A stretch of DNA of 64,000 nt. Source: Cliona cf. orientalis (Eukaryota > Porifera > Demospongiae > Clionaida > Clionaidae). Shown piece by piece: positions 42,333 to 53,213 of this stretch. Positions within the stretch are counted from its first letter, which is position 1. The number at the start of each line of letters is the position of its first letter. Location of the stretch: positions 4,650,001-4,714,000 of the forward strand of contig OZ005696.1 in NCBI GenBank assembly GCA_963930775.1, written 5' to 3'. The notes beneath the pieces are model-generated. The model saw only the letters and a list, made by a program, of their open reading frames with translations. It was not told the origin of the DNA and did no database searches. A program made the position numbers and the translations under genes.

Positions 42333-42928
42333 GGGGCGAGCCGAAGCGAGCCCCACACTAGTGATGTCAATCGAGATTTTCCGTTTATATATATATATCT
42401 GCCGTACGTCCGTCATTCCGTATATACCCGTCTTCTATTTCAACGATATGCAATATTTCTTCCGCTACGCGCATGCGCATACGACGAGCCAAGCGTGAGA
42501 GTGGAGCGAATACTTCAACGTAGAGCTAGAGAAAGAGGTCAAGCTCTGTGACATCGAGCGGCTAAAAAGGGAGAAAGACTGAGAAACTCAGAAACAAATA
42601 TCAGAAATTTCAAAAGGATAACTGCAGAGACTCAGACTGAGAGGGGCAAGGCTACAGAGAAAATAATATTATGTCTTTCTAGGCAGGTAGAGCGAAACAT
42701 AATTTTTGAGTGCAGAGGGTCCATATGAGATTCCAAATTCAAGGCCCTAAAAAGATCAAGAACAAGTGACTGTTGCTAGCAAAATAATCATCACTGAACT
42801 ATGAGTAGCTAGAGACATGTTCCGAACTAAGCTAACCATAGTTTCCACTCCCTCGAGTCAAAATTCCTATCTGTAGCTAGCTATACCAAATCATTTGTAC
42901 TTGTGTGGGATTCGCGGAGGCTCGCCCC
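42333..42928. mobile_element. GGGGCGAGCC element
   Basis: Ends GGGGCGAGCC and GGCTCGCCCC with subterminal TGTGGG/CCCACA matches; flanked by ATT on both sides. GG-initial ends and a 3 bp duplication would fit PIF/Harbinger. 596 bp, noncoding. Confidence 0.65.
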
Positions 42929-43426
42929 ATTGATGTTAAAACATCGTCTCTAGTAATAATAATCATTGTTACCCATCTTAACTTTATCCAGGAGATGAGA
43001 AGTTACAGCAACAGAAAAAAAGCTCATGAGTGTCATTGTGTCTGTGTTTACGTCAGTTCAAATTGTGCTGTTAATTTTATTTTCTGTCTATAATGAGAAC
43101 TTGAGCAATAGTTATCATGTAGCTATCTGATAATGGAGATTTGAAAATAATTATATGACCAAGAGTAGCTAGCTGTTCAGTAGATGGGACCTAGCTATCA
43201 CTGCCTGTGACTCAAGAGTGGTAGCTACTACAAAATTGCTTAGTTTTATTTTACTCAAATTGAAGTAAAATGCATTCTGCACTGTAGATGATTAACAGCA
43301 ATTTGATAACTCTGCGCTGTGACTGGCAGCCAAGTTCAAAATCGCGTAGGTATAGGGTTAAAGCGGGCAACGATGACCTTTGACCCCATAAGGTACGCCC
43401 AAATTTGAAATTCGCCCAAGGCATCG
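42929..43426. other. No gene seen
   Basis: A short block near 43370-43415 recurs inverted at about 38190-38230 (GACCTTTGACCCCAT). Otherwise nothing recognisable. Confidence 0.4.
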
Positions 43427-43486
43427 TAGTCTCGTGCCCAGACCCCTCTTTTTTAATTTTGGGGGTGGGGTCTGGGCACGAGATTA
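43427..43486. mobile_element. 60 bp TAGTCTCG mini-element
   Basis: TAGTCTCGTGCCCAGACCCC and its near complement almost meet, leaving a hairpin with hardly any loop. The 9 bp flanks (AAGGCATCG and TAGGGATCG) agree at 7 of 9. Confidence 0.75.
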
Positions 43487-43787
43487 TAGGGATCGGGACT
43501 GGGTCCGGGTACGGGTATATGGGTACAAGTTCCACGTGGTGTTTAGCACGTTGATAGAAGTCTAGTGAATATGCCTCCCAAATTTGATCCAAACGCGATC
43601 ACTGTTGGTGAGTTTGCTGTATAAAGTAAAAACAAGGAATTGACTACTATTTGCTTAATAATTTGTGTGTGCTCAGTGTGTTTGAGAGCCGTTGGCGGTG
43701 AGGTTGGTGCTACTTCATCTCTTGCTCCAAAGATAGGCCCACTAGGTTTGGTGAGTTTTGAAATAGATTTATATGGCTATGCCAGGC

Positions 43788-44474
43788 TAGTCTCGTCCCC
43801 AGACCCTCCAGTGTGCAAGAAGAGAGAGGGAGGGTCTAGAATTAGCTTCGTACCCAGGCCCGGAAGGAGGAGGAAAGAGTTCCTGGTACCTATTGCACGC
43901 CATGTGCCAACTACCCCAAGAAAACCTGGGGTGCCACGAATGACTGTACGCTTTTTTGCTCTCCTCTCGAGCCTAGGGTGTGAAGCGATTTCGTATCGGT
44001 GTAGCCTCGTGCCCTAGGCCGCGGGAGGAGGGCGAAAATGCGTACAGTCATTTGCAGCACCCCAGGTTTCCTTGGGGTAGTTGGCGCATGCGCGTGCAAT
44101 AGGTACCTGGCCCTCTTTCATTCTTCTTCCGGGCCTGGGTACGAGGCTACATGTAGGTCTGGAATATAACCCTGGGTGGAAGTGTCCCGAAGGAATGTTG
44201 CACACAGGTAATCATGACACGTAATCTGGCATTGGTGATTTTGCGCGCGTATGAAGAATGCATATTACGTACTATCTAACTGAAGCGCGCATGCGCACGA
44301 GCAGTGCATGCTAAACGTTTTGCCATCCGTTCGAGTATAGTGGTTTGACACCCTATATTGTGATCAATCAACACCTGTCGCGGAATTTCTGCCTTCGGAA
44401 CACTTCCGCCCGGGGTTATGTTCCAGACCCTCCCTCTCTCTTCTCGCGCACTGGAGGATCTGGGGACGAGACTA
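43788..44474. mobile_element. TAGTCTCGTCCCC element, 9 bp target duplication
   Basis: Inverted ends of about 50 bp (TAGTCTCGTCCCCAGACCCT). Flanks ATGCCAGGC (43779-43787) and ATGCCATGC (44475-44483), 8 of 9 identical. Contains a nested relative at 43843-44149. Confidence 0.9.
43843..44149. mobile_element. TAGCTTCGTACCC element, nested
   Basis: Inverted ends TAGCTTCGTACCCAGGCCCG and complement of GGGCCTGGGTACGAGGCTA. Internal second inverted repeat near CCCCAGGTTT. No clean duplication. Confidence 0.75.
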
Positions 44475-45422
44475 ATGCCATGCAGAATGTCTGCATGCAT
44501 ATCCACCAATAGTCTAGGGTACCAACCCCTTCGCAAGAGAGAGGAAGGTGTAGTAACATTGCTATACTACTCATGTGCAAGTTGAATGTTGTGACTGTAA
44601 TTTTTACAGAGTTGTGGAGCGCAACTCCAGTGGCTGCTACATACTCAGTAACTGGTGTGATTAAAGCCGATTGCGCATAGCACAAGCAAGTACTGCACAT
44701 GACTGCCCATCAAGAAGTGAACGGACCTTGTGCGCATGTGTGCCAGGGAACCCCAGAATAACGGATACTCTTATCGTATACTCTTTATTGTCCATAGAAT
44801 TGCATGCCATGCAAAATCCGCAAGCAATCAACTATAGCAACGGGATAGGTTGCTATGGATACCCCAGCGCATGTATGTGCAATGTATGTCAGGCCTTTCT
44901 CCTCCTCTTGAAGGACTTGGGTCAGATAATTATGTACACTAGGAGTAACGAAAACAGTGATGTTTTTATGCTATTTCGCCCTATCGAAACCAGCTACAAC
45001 AGTGGAAACGGGACAGGTGGAGGCCAATGCAATGGAACATGTATATAGTCGACTATTTCAGTTATAGCTATAGCACAAAACTTGCACCTCAAGAGTATAA
45101 GAACTCACTGAAAGTCGAAAAGTGGCAGTAGTGAACTGCCCCAGAACAGTTTAGAAGACCGTGGCAGTATAAAACTAGCTGATGAGTGAACGAGCTGGCC
45201 TTCCGTGTTCACATTGAAAGACCACACCCAATTGCTAATTATACATGCATGCATGCATGCATATAACGATTCAGGGTCATCTGGACTGGGTGGAATGGAA
45301 CGAAAATGTCACGTTTTTCAGTAGGTACACATAACCAGCAACCAGATAGTCTCGCATGACCATCCCTTTAGTGTGGACTGAATTTGCAGTAGTTTTCTCA
45401 GAGTCACTGTGGTGACTATAAT
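44475..45422. other. No gene seen
   Basis: Holds a diverged single copy of the 35479-35580 unit near 44840-44930 and a GCATGCATGCAT tract near 45245. No coding segment recognised on either strand. Confidence 0.4.
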
Positions 45423-45424
45423 AT

Positions 45425-46268
45425 ATGTGACAGGATATGAGAAAGGGACCACTTTTCATTTAAAATGCTTATCATCCTTAACCATAGTGGCCATGAACTT
45501 CAAACCTAGTATGAATATTTTTCCATCATACTACTACACTCGCTGCAAATTACAGGTCCCCCCCACTTTCGGCGTAAACGGGGCGAGCAAGCGTGTCGAT
45601 CACGTTCAAAAACCGCCATTTTATGCCTCATTTTGGCGGCTCACCCAGACCTTATGTGTATGCCCAGTCAAAATATCTGATCAAAATGAAATCTTAGACC
45701 GATTGTGCGCTTCGTTGTGGAGATACAGCGCTTTGTTTACGATCGCGCCACACCCCCAATAGTCGAGAAATTACAGTCTAAAGGCGTTGCTATGCATGCG
45801 TATAGTGTTTCCGCATACTACGCGTGAACCAGAAATTAATTAAATGGCCCTGGGCGGGGTTGTTCGAAATGAACGTAAAGATCGAGCTGGGGTCGAATTT
45901 CGTTGTTTAAAACGACAGCTGATTGTTCTTCGATGCCCAAGAAGCTTAAAAGGTGAGCTAACTTACAGTAGTTTGATGAATCTAGCTGTATCTCGATAGC
46001 CCGCTGGCTTAAATTCCAATTAGCGCCCATAGCAACGGGCTCCGGGTACGGCAGCTGTGCCGACTAGGTGGGTCAAAATGATGGCTTATTTCGCCTTTGT
46101 ATAGCACAACTAGCCTCCGTAGACGACGGTAACAGTTAGAAGAAGGGTTGTTGGACACGTATATGACAAAATCTGGACTTGGACAAATTTCGACTTTAGC
46201 TACTAAAAACGGGCATTGCACGAATTGTGCGTGGATCCCATGCGGAGGGTTTTCCCAAATCCGGTCAC
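45425..46268. mobile_element. ATATGTGAC-ended element, 0.84 kb
   Basis: Inverted tips ATATGTGACAGGATATGAGA and ATATGTGACCGGATTTGGGA (reading inward from the right). The body from about 45680 to 46140 matches 52150-52580 in reverse. A weaker copy of part of it lies at 62774-62900. Confidence 0.75.
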
Positions 46269-46550
46269 ATATATCAGTGCTGTAGCAGGGTATGTTGTGT
46301 AATAGTACATGCAGCTCAAGGCTAGGCACCAGCAGGTGGTGAGTCAATGTGGTCAATGCAGTTATTGGGTGCTAGGCCCAGCCTCCAAAACCAGTTGACA
46401 CAGTGATAGCTACTATATGTGACGTACCGTATCTGACAAAACCTGGCATATGGGATTCGCGCAATGCGCGTTTTTAGTACCTCAAGTCAAAAAATGTCAA
46501 AGTTGAGTTTTTGTCATATTCATACCAAAGAACCTATCTACTAACCTTTG

Positions 46551-46780
46551 TTAACTCTTCTCAAGCTATTAATATCATAAATAATTGATGTGATCCTAAT
46601 CACGAAGGTGGGAGCCAAACCAGCTAACTGCATAGTAGCTAGATAGTTTGGCAGGGAAGCCAGGCTTGCAAGGCGAGGTGTGAGGAGTAGGCATAACTAA
46701 TCATCCTGTGACTCGCATACGGACGCTATCATGCATTATTTATGCGTTTGGGGGCAGGGCTGTGCTCGCACCAGCCCCTC
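46551..46780 (-). repeat. Split direct repeat B2
   Basis: TTAACTCTTCTCAAGCTATT to CGCACCAGCCCCTC; matches B1 (47075-47323) in the same orientation. Forms the outer 3' end of the element in minus-strand reading. Confidence 0.9.
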
Positions 46781-46860
46781 AAATGCTACACCTCATGCAA
46801 GCCTGACCCTATCACACCAACTCAAAACAAGTTGATGGAGAAGCTGGGGATGGTGGGAGG

Positions 46861-47072
46861 GAGATTCTTAGCCTTCTTTTTCTCGTGTCTTGTCGGAAAA
46901 CCACGATGTGATGGCCTCGCTTTGCACATGCCTATCTAGTACGTCCGTAGCAGCGGGCAGAGACCCCGTTTGCGCATGCCTACCGTAGGAGCTGGAAGAG
47001 ACCCCGCCCCACACACTCCCCGTGCCAGCGAAGTGGCTGGGGGCTTGAATGAGTTGAACTGTCATTAAACTC
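46861..47072 (-). repeat. Split direct repeat A2
   Basis: GAGATTCTTAGCCTTCTTTT to GTCATTAAACTC; matches A1 without the 196 bp insertion and so shows A1's empty site. Confidence 0.92.
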
Positions 47073-47074
47073 GA

Positions 47075-47323
47075 TTTAACTCTTCTCAAGCTATTAATAT
47101 CATAAATAATTAATGTGATCCTAATCACGAAGGTGGGAGCCAAACCAGCTAACTGCATAGTAGCTAGATAGTTTGGCAGAGGGAGCCAGGCTTGCAAGGC
47201 AAGGTGTGAGCAGTAGGCATAAAGTTCTACCAATCATCCCGTGACTCGCATACGGACGCTATCGACGATTAGCATGCATTATTTATGTGTTTGGGGGCAG
47301 GGCTGTGCTCGCACCAGCCCCTC
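47075..47323 (-). repeat. Split direct repeat B1
   Basis: Starts TTTAACTCTTCTCAAGC directly next to A2, so the A2/B1 boundary joins sequences found at the two outer tips. Confidence 0.9.
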
Positions 47324-47530
47324 CAAAATGGTGACATTCCATACAGGATCGGCGCGCTTTTTGACCGTGCTCGGCCCCACCCATCCGTTTCAATATGTTA
47401 CTGCCCTTCATAGGGCTCATAAGTTGCCCTTCAAGTATTATTATTATGCGTGCCTGGGCGCAATGGAGTGGCGTTATATCCCCCAAACCACCTGTAAATT
47501 TTGTAATTGTTTCAAACTCATAACGATTTT

Positions 47531-48480
47531 TTATTCTATTATAGGTTGAAATACGAGTCTGTTACTTGTATCTATAGGGTGTGCAATATTGGAAGAAATC
47601 TTAGCTAGGTGTTCTTTTGGTATCTGGATATACCGGAGATAAGCGTCACTTTTCCAGCGACCCAGTGTCATAATTGTAGAATCATCTATGCCATTGAGAT
47701 ATGCCACTGTAGCGGCACCTATACGGAAACTGTGTCCAGCGTAAGACTTAGGGTCTACTCCTGCTTCCGAGACGGCTGCTCGGAGGTTGGTTACCAATTT
47801 TTCTCTTGTAAGCGGTTGACCATCTTTGAAGTAAAATAGAGGGCCTGGAACTTGACCTCGGACTGCTATATACGCTAGTAGAGCTTTCACAGGGCAAAGA
47901 AGCTGATCAGATGCTCCCAGAAAAATAGTAACTCCTTGTCGATATGGATCAGTTTTTGATGCCTTAATATTAACTGACAGGACAGAGTGTTTTTCAAGAG
48001 AATCTACAGCAATATCACTGATGCTTAAATGAGCTGAAGAATCATATTCCTTAGCCGAAGGGACACATACTTCCCCTGATCTGAGAAGGCCAAAATAGCA
48101 TGTACAACATGCTGCCCACAGCATGATCTTGTCAAGATCCTTTGCATCCTTTTCCCATACTGCCCGAATTTTTAATAAAATAGTAGATGTGATGGGTAGG
48201 CGGGTCAATGTGGGCTTGGCCTTCTTGGCATGCTCCTCCTTCACATCTCTTAATACATGCTCCAAGACTGGCATACTGGTAAATTGTATGTCACCCATAC
48301 CCCGCTCCACTTGCATGTGTTTTACTGCCGACAGATAATATTTAATTGTTTGATATGAGATTCCAGAATTAGCTAGCAAAGCTACATAGATTATTTTCCT
48401 GTACGGATAGTGGGGTGATATTGTATGTTGAACAAAACTGTAAATACCTCCTTTTCGCTGAAGCATAGGATCGTTGTATA
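47531..48480 (-). pseudogene. Tyrosine recombinase of the DIRS/Ngaro element
   Basis: The uninterrupted frame 48466-47531 (311 codons) covers the catalytic domain: GLLRSGEV (Arg), KASKTDPYRQG (Lys), HSFRIGAATVAY (His-X-X-Arg), LGRWKSDAYLRYI (Trp in the second His position, then the Tyr nucleophile). The N-terminal arm, QRSYASAKRRYLQFCST, is in another frame upstream of about 48390, so the open frame's own start is artificial. Would catalyse integration of circular element DNA. Ends just before B1, and all catalytic residues are intact. Confidence 0.92.
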
Positions 48481-48489
48481 GATGTGGCT

Positions 48490-49031
48490 AGGTAGCATTG
48501 AAAGTAGTGTGAAACCAAAGTGTCCAGCTGTTGGACGTCCAATCAGGTTCGACCAGTAGCTTGTCTGTCAGGTCTTGTGGAACTTGTATCGGTATACGGT
48601 CTGCCTGTGGTGATAAAGAAAGGAATAGTGTTGCATTATCTCTGGAAATTGCATCTGCTAAAGTGTTGTTTTTTTCGGCCAGGTACATGGGCTGCTGTTA
48701 AGGAAAATTCAGATTTTGCCGATAAGAAGAAGATACATCTTAGTAAGTGCATGAGGAATGGTTCTTGAGTGTAGCCCGAGTTTATGATGGTAACTACCGC
48801 TTCATTGTCACAGTTGGCTCGAATAGTTGATTTGACCCAATATTTTTCCCATATAGCACAGGCTAGAGTGATTGGAATTAGCTCCTTTATAGCAATTTGG
48901 CATGATTGTAGTGATGCTGGCCATTTCATTTGAACCCAGTGGCTGTCCCATAATGCTCCCGCCCCCCATGAGCCGGACGCGTCCAACCAGAGTTCATGGT
49001 TCGGATGCTTTTGGAGTTGTTCTTGTAGCAT
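48490..49031 (-). pseudogene. RNase H domain of the DIRS/Ngaro element
   Basis: LWLDASGSWGAGA (first Asp), IAIKELIPITLA (Glu), ANCDNEAVVTIINSG (Asp) and, one frame over after a shift near 48665, NNTLADAISRDN (last Asp). Degrades RNA of the RNA-DNA hybrid. It is followed by an EPDWTSNSWTLWF linker typical of this class before the recombinase. Confidence 0.85.
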
Positions 49032-50259
49032 TGAAACACCATTCCATGATGAGACAAACAGGTGTCACCACCTGATATCTGAACGTGCCACACTGTTGAT
49101 GCGGATCATGGACCTGTGTGTATGCTTTGCCTGTGTCAGCATAGCTACATGTGTGTATAAGTCTGCCGATGAAAGATCTGCCTGGACGAACCACTTTGCA
49201 TGCGTGGTTTAAATACCCCAGAAGTGATTCTAGGGAGTTCCTAGTACATGTCTTCTTAAATTGCCATTCCTGTAACAGCTCTTGTAGCTTGTGTAATTTT
49301 TCCTGTGGGAGGCGGAGCTCCATGGCCATAGTATCAATTTCAATTCCTAGGAATACTAGGCATGTCGACGGGCCTACTGTTTTGTGGGGAACTAGTGGTA
49401 TTCCTAGTTCCTGGCAGGTTCTGCAGATAATCTGCTGATTAATGTAGCACTGATCTGTGTTGGGTGTCCCCACTGTGACAAAATCGTCTAGATAATGCAC
49501 CACATGGGAGGTACCCCTCTGTTCTATCACCCACTGTAGTGTGTCTGCCAGGGCTGTGAAGATAATGGTGCACTACGCAATCCAAACGGGAGTGAAATAT
49601 CTATGTAGACCTGATTGTCCGATTGACATCCCAATAGATGTCTGTCGTCCGGGTGGATAGGAACAATCCGATAAGCCTCCTCGATATCTATCTTGGATAA
49701 TTGGGACCCTCTACCCAGTTGGGTAATCTTGTGCGCTATTTGGTCGACGTTTATGTAAGATAGTGTAGTTAATTCTGGGTTAATGCCGTCATTGACCGAT
49801 TTTCCTGGGGGAAGGATAGATTGGTGATGAGCCTCCACTTATTAGAACTAGATTTTTTGGGGATCACACCGATTTGGTTGATTTGGATGTCGGGCATGGA
49901 ACCTATTGGGAAGGGCCCGAGCATCCTCCCTTTTGCACATTCTGTGGCGAGATATTTCCCGATAATGTCTTTTGCAGAGCTGAGATTGGCGTGAGTGGAT
50001 CGGGTGTGGTTGTTTTTGTAATTGAATCCTATTGGAAGCCGTGTTGTATGCCTTCCAGGAGGTATCCTACGAACTCCTTGTCGGGGTGTGCCCTGAGAGC
50101 AGCTGACCATGCCGCTACTCGGAGAGGGGAGTGATGTGCCCCTCTAAGGAGGGGATTTGTTTCTGAGAGTTCAGGTCTGTGGCAGTCGAGTTCTTTCAGT
50201 TGTGGGCTGTAGCCATATTTCGCAGTAGAGTAGGAGGACCCTGCAGTACCGGTACACAC
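49000..50259 (-). pseudogene. Reverse transcriptase of the DIRS/Ngaro element
   Basis: Motifs in order on the minus strand: MLGPFP and IGVIPKKSSSNKWRLI (fingers), SVNDGI, LSKIDIEEAYRIVPIHPDD with the motif A Asp, SLPFGLRSAPL (motif B), and HYLDDFVTVG (motif C, catalytic YLDD). The thumb-side LVFLGIEIDT and LLGYLNHACKVV follow. Frame changes near 50030-50110, 49800 and 49550 break it into four open pieces, with few true stops. Copies the element's RNA into DNA. It continues into RNase H. Confidence 0.88.
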
Positions 50260-50431
50260 CAGTATGAGTCACGTATGTGTGCATGTAAGTGTGTATGTAT
50301 CATGTGAGTGCGAGTAGAGACCCGGTTAATGAGAGAACATTGATTACAATAATATATGGAATTTTGACACAGCAATGATTACATAATAAGATTATGGTAT
50401 AAGTGAAAGCCGCAGGTTAGCCTGACCATTG

Positions 50432-51673
50432 CTATTTAAAGTCTGTGTTAGGATTATGACCATGGTATAAGTGAGAGCAGCTAGTTAGCATGTCCGTTGC
50501 TGTTAAGTCTGTGTTAGGGCTTCCTTTCTGGTTCCTTCTTGTTACGTTTGGGGCAATCCAGCGTGGAATGATCATCTGCTTGACAGTGAATGCAGCCATG
50601 TTTCCATTTGCAGGGGTTTGATAGCAGGGCCGCTTGTAGTTGTAATTGTAGCACAGATTGGTTTTTGGCTTCTTCGCCAGTTGGGAGCTGTTTTCTCCAT
50701 TTGCTGGGCGTTTACCCTTGCACCTGGGGTAGTCTGGGGTGTCGTGTTTCAGTGAGCCGCAGTTTGAGCAGCTGGATACCTTTTTAGCATGGCCGGTAAA
50801 ACAGCGGCTACTACTACAGACCAATCCTTATTGTTAGTTGCGGCTGCCTGCTGTCTGTATTGAAAGTCATACAGTCTCCACCAGTCAGCTGTTTACTCCT
50901 TGCTAGCTTTCAAGATTGTACTGAAATACGCACACATGTGGCTGACATTTTCTGGGGTCTTAGAGGCCATCACGGCCATGTATGTGATGAAACAGTTGGC
51001 CCACTGTAGGAAGGTGTACTGGAATTTATGGCCCGGTTGAACCAGACCAAGCTCGGGAAAGAGTTGGAATCTGTCTGAAGTGACTTCCCACTCTTTGTCT
51101 TCTTCTGCTGTGGGGTCGCAAAAGGGGATCAGCTCATTAAAATTGATGTATTCCCAGTTGGTCATTTTGTCAACCAAACGTTTGGGAAGAATAGGGAGAC
51201 CTGCACTGATGTACACTTGCTTTGATGGTTTATGTTTATCCAAATGAGTCTCAAGGATGCTAGCCCAGGCTTCTTTGAGGCTGGGTTGTGAGCTTGTTGG
51301 GTTAATAAGAGGAATAGTTTTAGGAACTTTGCCGTCTGGGGAACTGCCCAAGGCGGGTGTGTCTGTGAGGGAAAGGAGAATAGATAATGGGGAGCTGTGG
51401 TGGTAGCTGCCCGGGAAGTGGGGTGCTAGCAGGGGGCATGGCCGCTGTTTCAGGCATGGCCCTGGTAGCCGTATATCTATTGGTAGCCATAAGTGATTTG
51501 GCTCTCTCACCTGAGTCCCCGGGGGTTGGGGCATCCGTCTTTCCCGTTTCCGTGAGCTTCTTCAGAAGCGATTCAACGATGGTGTCTCTATCGCCCGCCG
51601 ACAGCACGAGTTTGCTGGATCCCTCTCCTGGATCGTCCTTTTTCGTGGGGTTGTCGCCTTCTTTGTCTGCCAT
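50432..51673 (-). pseudogene. Gag-like protein of the DIRS/Ngaro element
   Basis: Starts MADKEGDNPTKKDD with a disordered, proline-rich N-terminus, shifts frame near 51400, then shows the conserved gag block LPILPKRLVDKMTNWEYINF and FPELGLVQPGH. A stop near 50890 and another frame change precede a Cys/His region: CSNCGSLKHDTPDYP and CKWKHGCIHCQADDHS, zinc-knuckle-like spacing found in gags of this group. It would bind element RNA and form particles. Located first in the element, directly after A1. Confidence 0.8.
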
Positions 51674-51728
51674 CGTGGTTTCCCGTCAGAAATACGCCGA
51701 AAACCAGAATCTGTGCGGATATCGAGAA

Positions 51729-52147
51729 GAGATTCTTAGCCTTCTTTTTCTCGTGTCTTGTCAGAAAACCACGATGTGATGGCCTTGCTTTGCGCATGCC
51801 TACCGTATAGCGGAAAACTTTCGAGGGAGAAAACTTTCACGAATTTCGTGATTTTCCGCCATCCGCGAAAGTTTTCTCCACGAAATTCTAGGCATGCCAC
51901 ACCCATTTTGCGACCAGGTTTAACATTCCGCGAAAGTTTTCTCCGCGAAATGCTCCTTTCCTACCGATCCGCGAAAGTTTTCTCCCTCCACTATACGGTA
52001 TCTATGTACATCTGTAGCAGCGGGCAGAGACCCCGTTTGCGCATGCCTACCGTAGGAGCTGGAAGAGACCCCGCCCCGCACACTCCCGTGCCAGCGAAGC
52101 GGCTGGGGGCTTGAACGAGTTAACTGCGTTTAACTGTCATTAAACTC
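51729..52147 (-). repeat. Split direct repeat A1, with nested insertion
   Basis: Matches A2 before 51801 and after 51999. Ends GTCATTAAACTC at the junction with the host element. Confidence 0.9.
51803..51998. mobile_element. CCGTATAGCGGAAAACTTTC element, TA target duplication
   Basis: Inverted ends CCGTATAGCGGAAAACTTTC and near complement; flanks TA at 51801-51802 and 51999-52000. A2 lacks it and has a single TA, which proves the insertion. The interior repeats CGCGAAAGTTTTCTCC. Confidence 0.95.
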
Positions 52148-52844
52148 TTTCCGTCGTCTACGGAGGCTAACTGTCAGTTACAAAGGCGAAATAGCCTTCA
52201 TTTGACCTAACTAGTCTGTACAGGTGCCGTACACGGAACCCGTTGCTATGGGAGCTAATTAGAATTCTCTACCTGGATACAGCTGGATTCATCGAACTAC
52301 TGTACGTTCGCTCACCTTTTTAGCTTCTTGGACATCTAAGAACAATTGGCTGTCGTTGTCAAGAACAAATTTCAATTCTTGCTCGATCTTTACGTTCATT
52401 TTGAACGGCTCCATTTAAATGATTTTCGGGTCGCGCGTAGTATGTGGAAACGCCATACGCGTGCATAGCAACGCCTTTAGGCCGTAATTTCTTGATTATT
52501 GGGGGTGTGGCGCGATCACAAACAAAGCGCTGTATCTCCACAACGAAGCGCACAGTTGGTCTGAAACTTGAACGCGGGTTAGCTCTATGGTAGAGCTTAT
52601 CAACCACTTAACTGTCACAAAAAAATCCCATATGCCGGGTTTTCTCAGAGACGGTCACATGTACAGTGCAGCCTAAGGGGAGGGGGGGGGGGATCTCACA
52701 GATTACTTTATGTACTTTGTACGTGTGTATATGCATGTGTATACTAGTAAATAAAACAATGCTGTGATTGATGACAAATGATATCTTCTTGCTTGTGTAT
52801 GTAATCTTATTATTTGTGCTGTATACATAATATTATTATGGAAT

Positions 52845-52871
52845 TTGGGGGGGGGGGGGGGGGGGGGGGGG
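52845..52871 (+). repeat. Poly-G run
   Basis: An almost uninterrupted run of about 25 G. Similar runs occur near 1210-1240, 13100 (C) and 28600 (C). Length may be unreliable in the assembly. Confidence 0.8.
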
Positions 52872-53044
52872 AATCCCAGTGCACTTCCCTCTGTATGCAA
52901 CCCTGCACTCCCTCTCTCCTATTCATTATGCTGGGTTTGGTGATCGAGGGGGGTGGGTCTAGCAACTCTTGCTAATTAGATGCATAGTGAATTTGAATTG
53001 ACCAAGGAGAGCTTGCTGGACGGATTCTGTCCGCTCGTTAGTTA

Positions 53045-53213
53045 CCGTGTTTATGCTAATAAAACGCATGATCTAATTAGCGCAAGAAAATTTGCGTTTA
53101 GGATTTTTTATAGTGTATCTTAATGGAGCGTGTGACGACCTTTACCAGAAAATCGTGCAAATTTTGAAATCATAATTATTTTTTTAGCTTGCGTTCTATT
53201 AGCATAAACACGG
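53045..53213. mobile_element. CCGTGTTTATGCTAATAAAA element, TA target duplication
   Basis: Inverted ends of 24 bp (CCGTGTTTATGCTAATAAAA). TA at 53043-53044 and 53214-53215. 169 bp, the shortest of the CCGTR-ended group. Located about 150 bp before the RecQ-like remnant. Confidence 0.88.

Larger units (their letters stand above)
46551..52147 (-). mobile_element. DIRS/Ngaro-type tyrosine-recombinase retrotransposon, split direct repeats
   Basis: Read on the minus strand: A1 (51729-52147), gag, RT, RNase H, tyrosine recombinase, then B1 (47075-47323), A2 (46861-47072), an 80 bp spacer and B2 (46551-46780). A1 equals A2 and B1 equals B2, the split-direct-repeat layout of PAT and Ngaro elements. 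No methyltransferase domain fits between RNase H and recombinase, which points to Ngaro. Such elements replicate by reverse transcription and are thought to integrate a circular DNA with the recombinase instead of a DDE integrase. All coding parts carry frameshifts, so this copy is inactive. It sits within an ATATGTGAC element and carries a 196 bp transposon in A1. Confidence 0.9.
46415..52660. mobile_element. ATATGTGAC-ended element split by the retrotransposon
   Basis: Left part 46415-46550 starts ATATGTGACGTACCGTATCT; right part 52148-52660 ends GGTCACAT. Together they match the uninterrupted element 45425-46268 in reverse order, with 46551-52147 inserted. It is thus a second, inverted copy, not an arm of one large element. 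Confidence 0.75.

Noticed and set aside
45425..52660. One giant transposon with 0.45 kb inverted arms and a retroelement cargo
   Set aside because: The tips define two separate elements in opposite orientation, one of them interrupted; a single mobile block is not needed.
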